Below are positions 1 to 7,646 of a DNA stretch of 32,169 nucleotides, in pieces (the first letter of the stretch is position 1; every line of letters begins with the position of its first letter). Source of the stretch: Deltaproteobacteria bacterium RIFCSPLOWO2_02_FULL_50_16 (GTDB lineage Bacteria > UBA10199 > 2-02-FULL-50-16). The DNA lies in contig MGSF01000013.1 in the NCBI GenBank assembly GCA_001798715.1, positions 16,068 to 48,236 on the forward strand, read 5' to 3'. Under the pieces are notes generated by a model that was given only the letters and a program-made list of their open reading frames with translations, searched no databases and was not told the origin of the DNA. The position numbers were made by a program, and so were the translations under genes.

Positions 1-1
1 C

Positions 2-2077
2 ATGCAAGACGCCACGGCCCAAATGGCCATTCTGCAATTTATGCAGGCCCAATTAAAGCAGGTCGCCGTCCCCACCACCGTGCACTGTGATCACCTAATC
101 CGCGCCCATCAAGGGGCCAAGGCGGACATGGAAGTTGCCTTAAAGGAAAATCGGGAGGTCTACGACTTTTTAAAAAATGCCAGCGCCAAGTATGGAATCG
201 GATTTTGGAGGCCCGGGGCAGGGATTATTCATCAAGTCGTCCTAGAAAATTATGCCGTTCCCGGAGGACTCATGATCGGAACGGACTCCCACACCCCCAA
301 TGCCGGTGGCCTGGGGATGTGTGCGGCGGGTGTCGGCGGCGCTGATGCGGTCGATGTCATGGCCGGGATGCCCTGGGAGGTTCTCCAACCCAAGCTTATC
401 GGAGTCAAATTGACCGGTGAGTTGTCGGGCTGGACGGCCCCCAAGGACATCATCCTTTATGTCTGCGGCAAGCTCACCGTCAAGGGAGGCACCAACCGCA
501 TCATCGAATACTTCGGCCCCGGCACCGAGACCATCAGTGGCACAGGGAAGGCCACAATCTGTAACATGGGGGCCGAACTGGGGGCCACGTGTTCAACCTT
601 CCCCTATGACAAAAAGATGGAGGCCTATTTAAGATCTACACGACGAGGGAAGCTGGCCGATATTGCCAATCAAAACGTTCGCCTCTTAACTGCCGATCCC
701 GAGGTCTTAAAAAATCCAAAAAAATTCTTTGACGAGATCATTGAGATCAATCTTTCCAAATTGGAGCCGCACATCGTGGGCCCTCACACCCCCGACCTGG
801 CGCGCCCCGTCTCACAGATGACCAATGACGTCAAACACCATAACTACCCGGCATCCCTCAAGGCCGCCCTGATCGGCAGTTGCACCAATTCCTCCTACGA
901 GGATATCTGCCGCGCCGCCGATGTGGCCACACAGGCCCTCCAACACAAGACCAAGACAAAGATCCCGCTGATGGTGACCCCGGGAAGCGACCAGGTCTTT
1001 GCTACGATCCAACGCGACGGTCAGATGGAAAAACTGGAGGCCATCGGGGCCAAGGTCTTGGCCAATGCCTGCGGGCCCTGTATTGGACAATGGCAGCGCG
1101 ACGACATCCAAAAGGGCGAACCCAACTCGATCATCACCTCATTTAACCGAAATTTTCCGGGGCGTAACGATGCCAATCCCAATACACTCGCCTTTATCGG
1201 CAGTCCGGAGATCGTCGTTGCTTATGGCCTGGCCGGACGGTTGGATTTCAATCCCTTAACAGACAGTTTGACCACCGCCCAAGGAAAAAAATGGCGACTC
1301 TCAGCACCTAAAAAGGCCCCGGACCTGCCTCCAGAAGGGTTTGCCGAGGCCCGTGATGGTTTCCTCCCTCCCTCCGATCAACCGGACTCCATCAGTGTCC
1401 AGGTGGCCCCCGATAGCCAACGCCTTCAAATACTTGCCCCCTTTACCCCCAACGACCCTGAGGATTATGCAAAGATGCCTCTTCTGCTCAAAACAAAGGG
1501 CAAAACAACCACGGACCATATCTCTCCCGCCGGTCCCTGGCTCCGCTACAGGGGACATCTGGACAAAATTAGTGACAATATGTTTACCGGGGCCATCAAT
1601 GGTTTTTCCGAACAGCGCGGGACCACAAAAAATCTCGACACCGGAGAAGATAATCTCCCCGTCCCTGCCGTAGCCCGCGCCTACAAGGCAGCCCATCAGC
1701 GCTGGGTCGTCGTCGGGGATGAAAACTATGGCGAGGGAAGCAGCCGTGAACACGCCGCCATGTCTCCCCGTTATCTGGGGGCCGCGGCCATCATGGTCAG
1801 AAGTTTCGCCCGCATCCACGAAACCAATCTCAAAAAACAGGGTCTTCTTCCGCTGACATTTAAAAATTCCAAGGATTATGACAAGGTCCGACAAACGGAC
1901 GAAATCACCATCCATGACCTGGATCAATTGGCCCCCGGCCAACCCGTCAGGGCCACATTTCATCACGAGGATAACACGGAGGATACCCTTGAGTTTACCC
2001 ACACGTTCAATCAAGAGCAGATCGGCTGGTTTAAGACGGGCTCGGCCTTGAATTACCTGAGGCAAAATCTTAAATAG
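2..2077 (+). CDS. acn: Aconitate hydratase, mitochondrial type (5'-truncated by the window edge)
   Basis: Aconitase isomerises citrate to isocitrate in the TCA cycle using a [4Fe-4S] cluster. The 691 visible residues match the mitochondrial/eukaryal-type aconitase rather than bacterial AcnA or AcnB, with segments such as HCDHLI near the start, GTDSHTPN and VKLTGSLSGW-like VKLTGELSGW. The three cluster cysteines are at fragment residues 294 (GSCTNSS), 357 and 360 (ACGPC). All are offset by exactly 91 from human ACO2 Cys385/448/451, so roughly 91 N-terminal residues lie upstream of the window. The swivel domain carries the active-site SSREHAA motif. The ATG at position 2 is an internal methionine, not the start. 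The stop codon overlaps the 3' end of convergent hemE by 8 bp. Family assignment is secure; the gene symbol is generic. Confidence 0.96.
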   Translation: MQDATAQMAILQFMQAQLKQVAVPTTVHCDHLIRAHQGAKADMEVALKENREVYDFLKNASAKYGIGFWRPGAGIIHQVVLENYAVPGGLMIGTDSHTPNAGGLGMCAAGVGGADAVDVMAGMPWEVLQPKLIGVKLTGELSGWTAPKDIILYVCGKLTVKGGTNRIIEYFGPGTETISGTGKATICNMGAELGATCSTFPYDKKMEAYLRSTRRGKLADIANQNVRLLTADPEVLKNPKKFFDEIIEINLSKLEPHIVGPHTPDLARPVSQMTNDVKHHNYPASLKAALIGSCTNSSYEDICRAADVATQALQHKTKTKIPLMVTPGSDQVFATIQRDGQMEKLEAIGAKVLANACGPCIGQWQRDDIQKGEPNSIITSFNRNFPGRNDANPNTLAFIGSPEIVVAYGLAGRLDFNPLTDSLTTAQGKKWRLSAPKKAPDLPPEGFAEARDGFLPPSDQPDSISVQVAPDSQRLQILAPFTPNDPEDYAKMPLLLKTKGKTTTDHISPAGPWLRYRGHLDKISDNMFTGAINGFSEQRGTTKNLDTGEDNLPVPAVARAYKAAHQRWVVVGDENYGEGSSREHAAMSPRYLGAAAIMVRSFARIHETNLKKQGLLPLTFKNSKDYDKVRQTDEITIHDLDQLAPGQPVRATFHHEDNTEDTLEFTHTFNQEQIGWFKTGSALNYLRQNLK

Positions 2078-3062
2078 TCCTCACCGTCTCCACAAAGGCC
2101 TTGACCGACTCCACAGGGGTCCCCTTCATCACCCCATGTCCAAGATTGGCGATATAGCCGGGATGACGGGCATTGCTGGCCAACATCGCCTGAGTGGATT
2201 TCCGAATATCTTCCAGGGACTGAAATAAAATCTGCGGATCAAGATTTCCCTGAAGACCCATAGTAGACGGGATCTTTTGGCGGGCCTCCTGCAAAGACAG
2301 GGTCCAATCGATGCTTAAGATGTCACATCCTGTCTGGGCGATCAAATCGATAAGGGTACAGCTGTTTTGACAATAAACCGCCACCGGGACCTTTTTATCG
2401 ACGGTCTTGATGATCTCGGCAATATAGGGCAGTGAAAACCGGCGATACTCCTCCCGTGAGAGCCGTCCCCCCCAGGTGTCAAAAATCTGAATCATATCGA
2501 CCCCGGCATCGATCTGGCCCTGAACATAGGGGATAAGGGAGCGCGTCACCTTTTCCAAAAGGGCCCGCAAAATCTTGGGATCTTCTTTGATCACGGTATT
2601 GGCCTTGCCCATCATGTAGGCCGCCGTCGTCCAGGGACTGCCGCAAAAACCGATGAGGGCGGCCTTATCTTTCAGCTCCCTTTTCAAAATAGAGAGGGTC
2701 TCAAACAAAAACCGGGTCTTTTCGGGATCCAACAAGGACAATTTTTTAAGCGAGTCCTCTGAGTGGATGAGGGGGGAGAGATGGGGCCCCTGCTCGTCAA
2801 AAGAGAGCACCTGCCCCATGGCCTCGCAGGGAATCAGGATATCGGAGAAGACAATCACGGCATCGACCCCAAAACGACGCCACGGCTGCAGTGAAATCTC
2901 GACGGCAAGATCGGGGGTCCGGCACATCTCCATAAAATCGTAACGGGCCTTGATCTTTTGATATTCCGGTAAATACCGCCCCGCTTGACGCATCAACCAC
3001 ACAGGAGGACGATCCACTCGCTCATGGCGGCAGGCGGCTAAAAAAAGCCTTCTTGAATCCAT
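2070..3062 (-). CDS. hemE: Uroporphyrinogen decarboxylase
   Basis: HemE decarboxylates the four acetate side chains of uroporphyrinogen III to give coproporphyrinogen III in cytosolic haem synthesis (siroheme branches off just before this step). The 330-residue protein has the family's N-terminal signature PPVWLMRQAGRYLPEY, then FSDILIP, GFCGSPWTTAAYM, and the C-terminal LGHGVMKGTPVE. An upstream GTG codon at 3065 is in frame, but the ATG at 3062 fits family length better. There is no Shine-Dalgarno sequence, and a promoter-like pair ends 8 nt before the ATG, so the mRNA may be leaderless. The gene is convergent with, and overlaps, the aconitase gene. It is divergent from nirB, whose product needs siroheme, so both are tetrapyrrole-linked although no shared regulation is shown. 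Confidence 0.96.
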   Translation of the reverse strand: MDSRRLFLAACRHERVDRPPVWLMRQAGRYLPEYQKIKARYDFMEMCRTPDLAVEISLQPWRRFGVDAVIVFSDILIPCEAMGQVLSFDEQGPHLSPLIHSEDSLKKLSLLDPEKTRFLFETLSILKRELKDKAALIGFCGSPWTTAAYMMGKANTVIKEDPKILRALLEKVTRSLIPYVQGQIDAGVDMIQIFDTWGGRLSREEYRRFSLPYIAEIIKTVDKKVPVAVYCQNSCTLIDLIAQTGCDILSIDWTLSLQEARQKIPSTMGLQGNLDPQILFQSLEDIRKSTQAMLASNARHPGYIANLGHGVMKGTPVESVKAFVETVRTI

Positions 3063-3070
3063 CACAAAAC

Positions 3071-3099
3071 GTTAAACCATTAAGACAAAAAAAGTTCAA
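3071..3099 (-). promoter_or_regulatory. Putative sigma-70-type promoter of hemE
   Basis: On the minus strand TTGAAC (3099-3094) is followed after exactly 17 nt by TTTAAC (3076-3071). Each hexamer matches the consensus at 4 of 6 positions. The -10 box ends 8 nt before the hemE ATG, so transcription would start within a few bases of the start codon. The same TTGAAC-17-T.TAA. architecture precedes mglA. Confidence 0.45.
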
Positions 3100-3233
3100 G
3101 CATTGAGAATAGTTAACACCCTGTTGGCCTATTTTCTGGACATCTCTGCCTCTTTTAAGGACATCTCCCTAGATAACCCCCACCCCGCACTTCCATAACT
3201 ATTTGATATTCATCAGTTTATACTTGGCCCCGA

Positions 3234-3250
3234 TTGGCACAACAATTGCT
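3234..3250 (+). promoter_or_regulatory. Sigma-54 (RpoN) promoter upstream of nirB
   Basis: TTGGCACAACAATTGCT contains the invariant GG (3236-3237) and GC (3248-3249) separated by exactly 10 nt, and matches the TGGCAC-N5-TTGCW consensus fully. The expected start is about position 3261, giving a leader of about 100 nt before nirB. Sigma-54 control fits an assimilatory, nitrogen-regulated nitrite reductase. The enhancer-binding activator is not encoded in the window. The rest of the 301-bp hemE-nirB gap, apart from the hemE promoter and the leader hairpins, shows no further feature I can support. Confidence 0.75.
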
Positions 3251-3309
3251 GTTACCTCCTTAAAGAGTTTCGTAAAATCTCCGGCTTCAAGGGGAAGGGG
3301 CTTGTTTGA

Positions 3310-3363
3310 GGGTGTCTCGTGGTATAAGCCTACGAGATAGACCGACGAGGATCCCTTTTTTTT
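3310..3363 (+). promoter_or_regulatory. Possible transcription attenuator in the nirB leader
   Basis: Two mutually exclusive hairpins share one arm. TCTCGTGG (3315-3322) can pair with CC plus ACGAGA (3329-3337, one bulged T), closing a TATAAG hexaloop. Alternatively CTCGTGGT (3316-3323) pairs with ACC.ACGAG (3341-3349) and the outer GGG (3310-3312) pairs with CCC (3353-3355). That structure is followed at once by eight T residues (3356-3363), as in an intrinsic terminator. The T-tract abuts the nirB ATG. Nitrate/nitrite leader attenuation by ANTAR proteins such as NasR is known in other bacteria, but the hexaloop here lacks the typical A1/G4 pattern, so the regulator is unknown. Confidence 0.45.
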
Positions 3364-6018
3364 ATGACAAAGAAAGACAAAAAACAAAGACTGGTCGTCA
3401 TCGGCAACGGCATGGCGGGGGCCCGTGTGGTGGAGGAGATCCTTCAACGCACCCCGGACAAATTTGAGATCACCCTGTTGGGGGCCGAACCCTATGGAAA
3501 TTATAACCGCATCCTTCTTTCCAACGTGCTCAACGGCACTCAAGACCCTACAGACATCTTCCTCAACCCCTTGGCCTGGTATCAAGACAACAGCATCAGA
3601 CTTCATGCGGGGGTCATGGCCACGAAAATCGACAGGGACAAAAAGATCGTCACGGGGCAGGCGCTCAAAAAAGACGCCTGTCCCTATAGCAACGAAAAAT
3701 CTTCATGGGTTCATTCACCTCCCCTCTCAATCCCCTATGATAGCCTCATTATCGCCACGGGGTCGCGTCCCTTTCTTCCCCCCATTGAAGGCTGTGATGC
3801 CCCTGGCGTCTTTATGTTTCGCACCTTGGATGATTGCACCCGCATCGCCGAATACGCCAAAAACTGCAAAAAGGCGGCCGTGATTGGAGGAGGGCTTCTG
3901 GGACTGGAGGCGGCCAGGGGCCTCATGACACACGGGGTCCAAGTCACCGTCTTGGAGGCCGAGACCCAACTCATGAAGGCCCAACTGGATCATGAGGGCC
4001 ATCGCCTTCTCCAGTCAACAATGAAGACGATGGGGATCACAACTCTCTGCGACAAAATCACCACCCGCATTGAAAGAAAAAACGGAAGGATCGAAAAAAT
4101 CGTTTTCAAAGACGGAGAGACGCTCGAAACCGATATGGTCATCCTCAGTGCCGGCATCCGTCCCCTCACCGAGCTCGCAACGGCCTCTGGACTGGAGGTA
4201 AAAAGGGGCATTGTCTGCAATGACCGGATGCAGACGAGCGATCCCTCAATATTTGCCATGGGCGAATGCGCCGAACACCGCCATCGACTGTATGGTCTCG
4301 TAGAACCGATCTGGGAACAGGCGAGGGTCGTTGCCGACATTATTACGGAGACCAACATACATTCCGAGTATACAGGCTCTTCCAAACTCGGGACCAAACT
4401 CAAGGTGATGGGGGTGGAGCTGGCCTCCATGGGGATCACGGAGGCCCAAGGCCCCGAGGATGAAGTCGTCACCTACAGCGAACCCCATCGCCGTGTTTAT
4501 CAAAAACTCATCCTTCGCGAGAATAAACTCATCGGCGCCATTTTATTGGGGGATATCCAGGCCAACGACACCCTCACAAGGATTTTCAAAGAAGAAAGGG
4601 AAATCTCAGAAAACAGATCGGAGCTTTTATTTGGAGAACCGGAGACCCTGTCTCTGACAAGTATTCTAGAGATGCCGGATAGTTTTCAGATTTGCAACTG
4701 CAATGGGGTCTCCAAGGGACAAATTCGGGAGGCCCTCCGGACAAAGAACTGCACCAGCGTCGCCCAGATAGGACAATGGACCCATGCGGGTAAAGGCTGT
4801 GGGTCTTGTAAAAATGTCATCACACAACTGATCCGGGCTTATGCTGATGAAATCACCCCCGATCCTAGTGAACATTATTATGTCCCCGGCATCCCCTTAG
4901 AAAAAGCCCGATTAGTCTCAGCGATCAAGGAAAAGGAATTGAAATCCGTGAGTGCCGTTTTCAAGGAGCTTGCCGCTGGCCGGGAACACGCCGAAAGCAA
5001 GGCAGGCATGGCTTCTTTATTAAAATCCATTTGGAACGAGCAATATGAAGACGAACGAGATGCCCGTTTTATCAACGACCGCGTTCATGCCAATATTCAA
5101 AACAACGGGACCTTTTCTGTGGTTCCCCGCATTTATGGGGGCGTGACCTCTGCCGACGAGCTTATTCGTATCGGGACCATTGCCAAGAAATATAACGTGC
5201 CCATGGTCAAGTTTACCGGAGGACAAAGAATCGATCTTTTGGGAGTCAAAAAAGAAGATCTTCCCAAGATATGGAAGGACTTGGGTCTCCCGAGTGGTCA
5301 TGCCTATGCCAAGGCCGTACGCACCGTAAAAAGCTGTGTGGGGACAGACTTTTGCCGCTATGGCCTGGGCAATTCCATCAAACTCGCCCAAACACTGGAG
5401 CACACCTACCAAGGCATCGAATCCCCCCACAAAATCAAAATGGCCGTGGCCGGATGTCCCCGCAATTGCTCTGAGGCCCTGGTGAAAGATGTGGGCGTCG
5501 TGGCCATTGAAGGGGCGCGATGGGCCCCGGCGACAGAGCGCCGGGACCCTGGAGCACCAGAGGCGCGATGGGCCCCGGCGACAGTACCTTCGCAGAGCTC
5601 GGGTACGTTTGAAGCGCCGGAGGCGCGTTACGAGCGCTGGGACCCTGGAGCACCAGAGGCGCGATGGGAAATCTATGTGGGTGGTGCGGCGGGGGGGACG
5701 GTCCGCAAGGGAGATCTTCTGTGCACCGTTGATAACGACCCGGGAGAAGTTGTGAAGAGGGTGGGCCGGTTTATTCAATATTACCGCGAACTGGCTCAAT
5801 ACATGGAGCGATCCTACACTTTTGTAGCACGCATAGGCATTCATCGACTCAAGGCCATCTTGATTGACGACGAGTTGGGCCTCTGTAAGGGACTCGATAC
5901 AGCTATAGCCACAGCCGTGAAAAACTATGAGGACCCCTGGGGAGAAGCCGATTTTCCAAAGTATTCGATTCAATTTAAAGGACCTAAACATGTTGAGCCA
6001 CAAAAAAAGGTTAATTAA
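3364..6018 (+). CDS. nirB: NAD(P)H-dependent assimilatory nitrite reductase, large subunit, with a 48-residue in-frame insert
   Basis: NirB reduces nitrite to ammonium in the cytoplasm using NAD(P)H, FAD, Fe-S clusters and siroheme. Domains in order: FAD-binding Rossmann fold (GNGMAG near residue 14), NAD-binding fold (GGGLLGLEAARG near 175), BFD-type [2Fe-2S] domain with Cys444, 446, 479 and 482, then the siroheme/[4Fe-4S] domain with C-x5-C (658/664) and C-x3-C (698/702). At 884 residues it is longer than usual because residues 720-767 are a low-complexity APEAR-rich insert. This lies between VVAIEG and WEIYVGG, which are adjacent in the family. The insert is a palindromic repeat element and leaves the flanking domain intact. 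ATG 3364 is the only plausible start, but its nearest SD-like sequence (GAGG) is about 13 nt away. nirD follows after one base. Whether the insert is tolerated in the folded enzyme is unknown. Confidence 0.95.
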   Translation: MTKKDKKQRLVVIGNGMAGARVVEEILQRTPDKFEITLLGAEPYGNYNRILLSNVLNGTQDPTDIFLNPLAWYQDNSIRLHAGVMATKIDRDKKIVTGQALKKDACPYSNEKSSWVHSPPLSIPYDSLIIATGSRPFLPPIEGCDAPGVFMFRTLDDCTRIAEYAKNCKKAAVIGGGLLGLEAARGLMTHGVQVTVLEAETQLMKAQLDHEGHRLLQSTMKTMGITTLCDKITTRIERKNGRIEKIVFKDGETLETDMVILSAGIRPLTELATASGLEVKRGIVCNDRMQTSDPSIFAMGECAEHRHRLYGLVEPIWEQARVVADIITETNIHSEYTGSSKLGTKLKVMGVELASMGITEAQGPEDEVVTYSEPHRRVYQKLILRENKLIGAILLGDIQANDTLTRIFKEEREISENRSELLFGEPETLSLTSILEMPDSFQICNCNGVSKGQIREALRTKNCTSVAQIGQWTHAGKGCGSCKNVITQLIRAYADEITPDPSEHYYVPGIPLEKARLVSAIKEKELKSVSAVFKELAAGREHAESKAGMASLLKSIWNEQYEDERDARFINDRVHANIQNNGTFSVVPRIYGGVTSADELIRIGTIAKKYNVPMVKFTGGQRIDLLGVKKEDLPKIWKDLGLPSGHAYAKAVRTVKSCVGTDFCRYGLGNSIKLAQTLEHTYQGIESPHKIKMAVAGCPRNCSEALVKDVGVVAIEGARWAPATERRDPGAPEARWAPATVPSQSSGTFEAPEARYERWDPGAPEARWEIYVGGAAGGTVRKGDLLCTVDNDPGEVVKRVGRFIQYYRELAQYMERSYTFVARIGIHRLKAILIDDELGLCKGLDTAIATAVKNYEDPWGEADFPKYSIQFKGPKHVEPQKKVN
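5514..5668 (+). repeat. In-frame GC-rich palindromic element inside nirB (element A)
   Basis: Boundary copies of GGCGCGATGGG (5514-5524 and 5658-5668) are exactly 144 bp apart, which is 3 x 48 bp or 48 codons. Inside, 23 bp at 5514-5536 repeat at 5562-5584 (period 48), and 37 bp at 5536-5572 repeat at 5632-5668 with one mismatch (period 96). Hairpins: GGGCCCCGGCG/CGCCGGGACCC (5522-5532 with 5539-5549, one mismatch, loop ACAGAG), a longer-range version pairing 5570-5580 with 5635-5645, and GCGCC-GGA-GGCGC within 5614-5626. The element has no stop in at least two forward and two reverse frames. It shares sequence and hairpin design with elements in the MetH activation gene and the exporter gene. 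Confidence 0.88.
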
Positions 6019-6019
6019 T

Positions 6020-6328
6020 ATGGCTGGCAAAAAGATTTGTCTCGGTCCTTTAAACAAAATTCCCTTAGGATTGGGACGTGGCTTTCTCGTGGATGACCAA
6101 GAAATCGCCGTGTTTCGACCTCGATCAGGAGAGTTGCATGCTGTTCATAACATTTGTCCCCACAAGAAGGGGGTCCTGACTGAAGGCATCATTGACCACT
6201 GTCAAGTCATCTGCCCTCATCATGGTCATAAATTTGACCTAAAGACCGGCCAGGGAAGTGAAGCCGGAGAAAAGATCCGTATCTTTTGTGTTTGGGAGGA
6301 AAAAGGAGAGATTATCATAGAAGTGTAA
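6020..6328 (+). CDS. nirD: Nitrite reductase small subunit, Rieske type
   Basis: NirD is the small Rieske-like partner of NirB. The 102-residue protein carries a complete Rieske [2Fe-2S] motif, CPH followed about 16 residues later by CPHH, within NICPHKKGV and VICPHHGHKFDL. Many NirD proteins of enteric type have lost these ligands, so this one probably binds a real cluster. I chose ATG 6020, with AAAGG about 9 nt upstream, over in-frame ATGs at 5927 and 5990 inside nirB, because the family N-terminus starts near the KICLGPL strand. It follows the nirB stop by one nucleotide and is presumably co-transcribed and coupled. Confidence 0.92.
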   Translation: MAGKKICLGPLNKIPLGLGRGFLVDDQEIAVFRPRSGELHAVHNICPHKKGVLTEGIIDHCQVICPHHGHKFDLKTGQGSEAGEKIRIFCVWEEKGEIIIEV

Positions 6329-6336
6329 AGGCATTA

Positions 6337-6365
6337 TTGACGAATAACAATGGGTATGTTCTAAC
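6337..6365 (+). promoter_or_regulatory. Possible internal promoter before the flavoprotein gene
   Basis: TTGACG (6337-6342) and TCTAAC (6360-6365) are separated by 17 nt. The -10 box ends 12 nt before the ATG at 6378, and the interval contains no Shine-Dalgarno sequence (it reads CCTCCT, the opposite sense). This would give a very short leader. Confidence 0.35.
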
Positions 6366-6377
6366 TGCCTCCTCAAT

Positions 6378-7646
6378 ATGTCAGTAGAAGTGGTGAGTCC
6401 CCCAAAATATCTGGTCGCCATTGTCGGCGGCGCTGTTGCAGGTTCAGAAGCCACAAGGATCTTGACGGATCATGGCGTGGGTGTCGCTGTTTTTGAACAA
6501 AATGCGCGGCCCTACGGCAAAATCGAGGATGGTCTGCCTCGCTGGCATGACAAGCAAAAACCCAAAGAGTACGAAAAGATCAACGCCCCTCTCCACCACC
6601 CACTTGTCCATTTCGTCCCCTCCACCAAAATCGGAAGAGATCTCTCCTTTGCGGATCTCAAAGACTGGGGATTTAATTACATCCTCTTGGCCAATGGGGC
6701 CTGGCGCGACCGTCCTTTGGAGATCGAGGGGATCGACGACTCCATCGACAAGGGTTTTTATTATCAAAACCCCTTCATTCATTGGTTCAATCATTATACC
6801 GAAACAAATTTTCGGGGACTGTCGTGCGAGGTTTGTGAGGATGCCATGGTGATCGGCGGGGGACTCGCCTCCATCGATGTCGCCAAGATCCTCATGATCG
6901 AAACGATCTCACAGGCCCTCGGGAAAAAAGGGATCGTTATCGACCCCATCGAGATCGAACACAAGAGTTGCAAAAAGGTCTTGGAGGAAAACGGACTGAC
7001 CTTGGAAAAACTGGGCGTGACCCCCTGCACGCTTTACTATCGCCGCCGGGCCTGCGACATGCCCGTCGCCTCGTTCAAACCGGGGGCCTCGGAGGAAGAA
7101 AAAAAGAAGACACAGCAAACAAGGGAGCACCTCTTAAATATCGCCACGGAAAAGTATCTCTTTCGCTTTCAGGGAAATTCACTGCCCCTCGACAAGATCG
7201 TCGAAAATGGGCGTTTGGTGGGGCTGCGATTTATCAAGACGGAGATTAAGGACGACAGGGTCATAAAACTCCCGAATACAGAATTTACGGTGCGATCCCC
7301 CTTGACGATCAGTTCGATCGGGAGCGTCCCCGAGCCCATTGAGGGGATTCCCATGAAGGGCGAGTTTTATACCTGGAAAAACTGGGACCTGGGAGAGCTC
7401 GATTCCCATCACAATGTCTTCGGTCTCGGCAATGTCGTCACGGGCAAGGGCAATATTGTCGTCTCCCGCAAACACGGTCAAAAGGTCGCCGAATATCTCA
7501 TCCATGAAAAATTAAAAATCACACCCCCCTTGACGCCCGATCAATACAAAAAGGTGTTGGAAAAAATTCAGGCGCGCCAAAAGATCGTCGGATATGACGG
7601 TGACTTTTCTTCCTGGATGAAAAAGGCCGTCCCCCATGAACCGTAA
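6378..7646 (+). CDS. FAD-dependent NAD(P) oxidoreductase, adrenodoxin/ferredoxin-NADP reductase-like
   Basis: The 422-residue protein has an N-terminal dinucleotide fold (VAIVGGAVAGSEA, residues about 12-24). It continues with ARPYGKIEDGLPRWH, which resembles the PYG segment of FprA/adrenodoxin reductases and glutamate-synthase small-subunit-type enzymes. A second nucleotide-binding fold is at VIGGGLASIDVAK, and a C-terminal FGLGNVVTGKGNI segment resembles the FAD-closing motif of that family. Such enzymes move electrons between NAD(P)H and ferredoxin or another carrier. Its position directly after nirBD suggests a link to nitrite or redox metabolism, but the partner is not identifiable. Its end overlaps the exporter gene by 11 bp. 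Family assignment is fair; the substrate is unknown. Confidence 0.75.
   Translation: MSVEVVSPPKYLVAIVGGAVAGSEATRILTDHGVGVAVFEQNARPYGKIEDGLPRWHDKQKPKEYEKINAPLHHPLVHFVPSTKIGRDLSFADLKDWGFNYILLANGAWRDRPLEIEGIDDSIDKGFYYQNPFIHWFNHYTETNFRGLSCEVCEDAMVIGGGLASIDVAKILMIETISQALGKKGIVIDPIEIEHKSCKKVLEENGLTLEKLGVTPCTLYYRRRACDMPVASFKPGASEEEKKKTQQTREHLLNIATEKYLFRFQGNSLPLDKIVENGRLVGLRFIKTEIKDDRVIKLPNTEFTVRSPLTISSIGSVPEPIEGIPMKGEFYTWKNWDLGELDSHHNVFGLGNVVTGKGNIVVSRKHGQKVAEYLIHEKLKITPPLTPDQYKKVLEKIQARQKIVGYDGDFSSWMKKAVPHEP

Noticed and set aside
2-4. ATG at position 2 as the aconitase start
   Set aside because: Cysteine spacing shows about 91 residues are missing upstream; this is an internal methionine.
5514-5668. 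CRISPR-like array in nirB
   Set aside because: The repeats are internal, in frame, have no unique spacers of constant size and no cas genes are near.
5020-6057. 345-codon open frame on the minus strand across the nirB 3' half
   Set aside because: It lies wholly opposite a clear NirB reading frame and has no recognisable domain; its length reflects GC-rich codon use and the stop-poor repeat insert.
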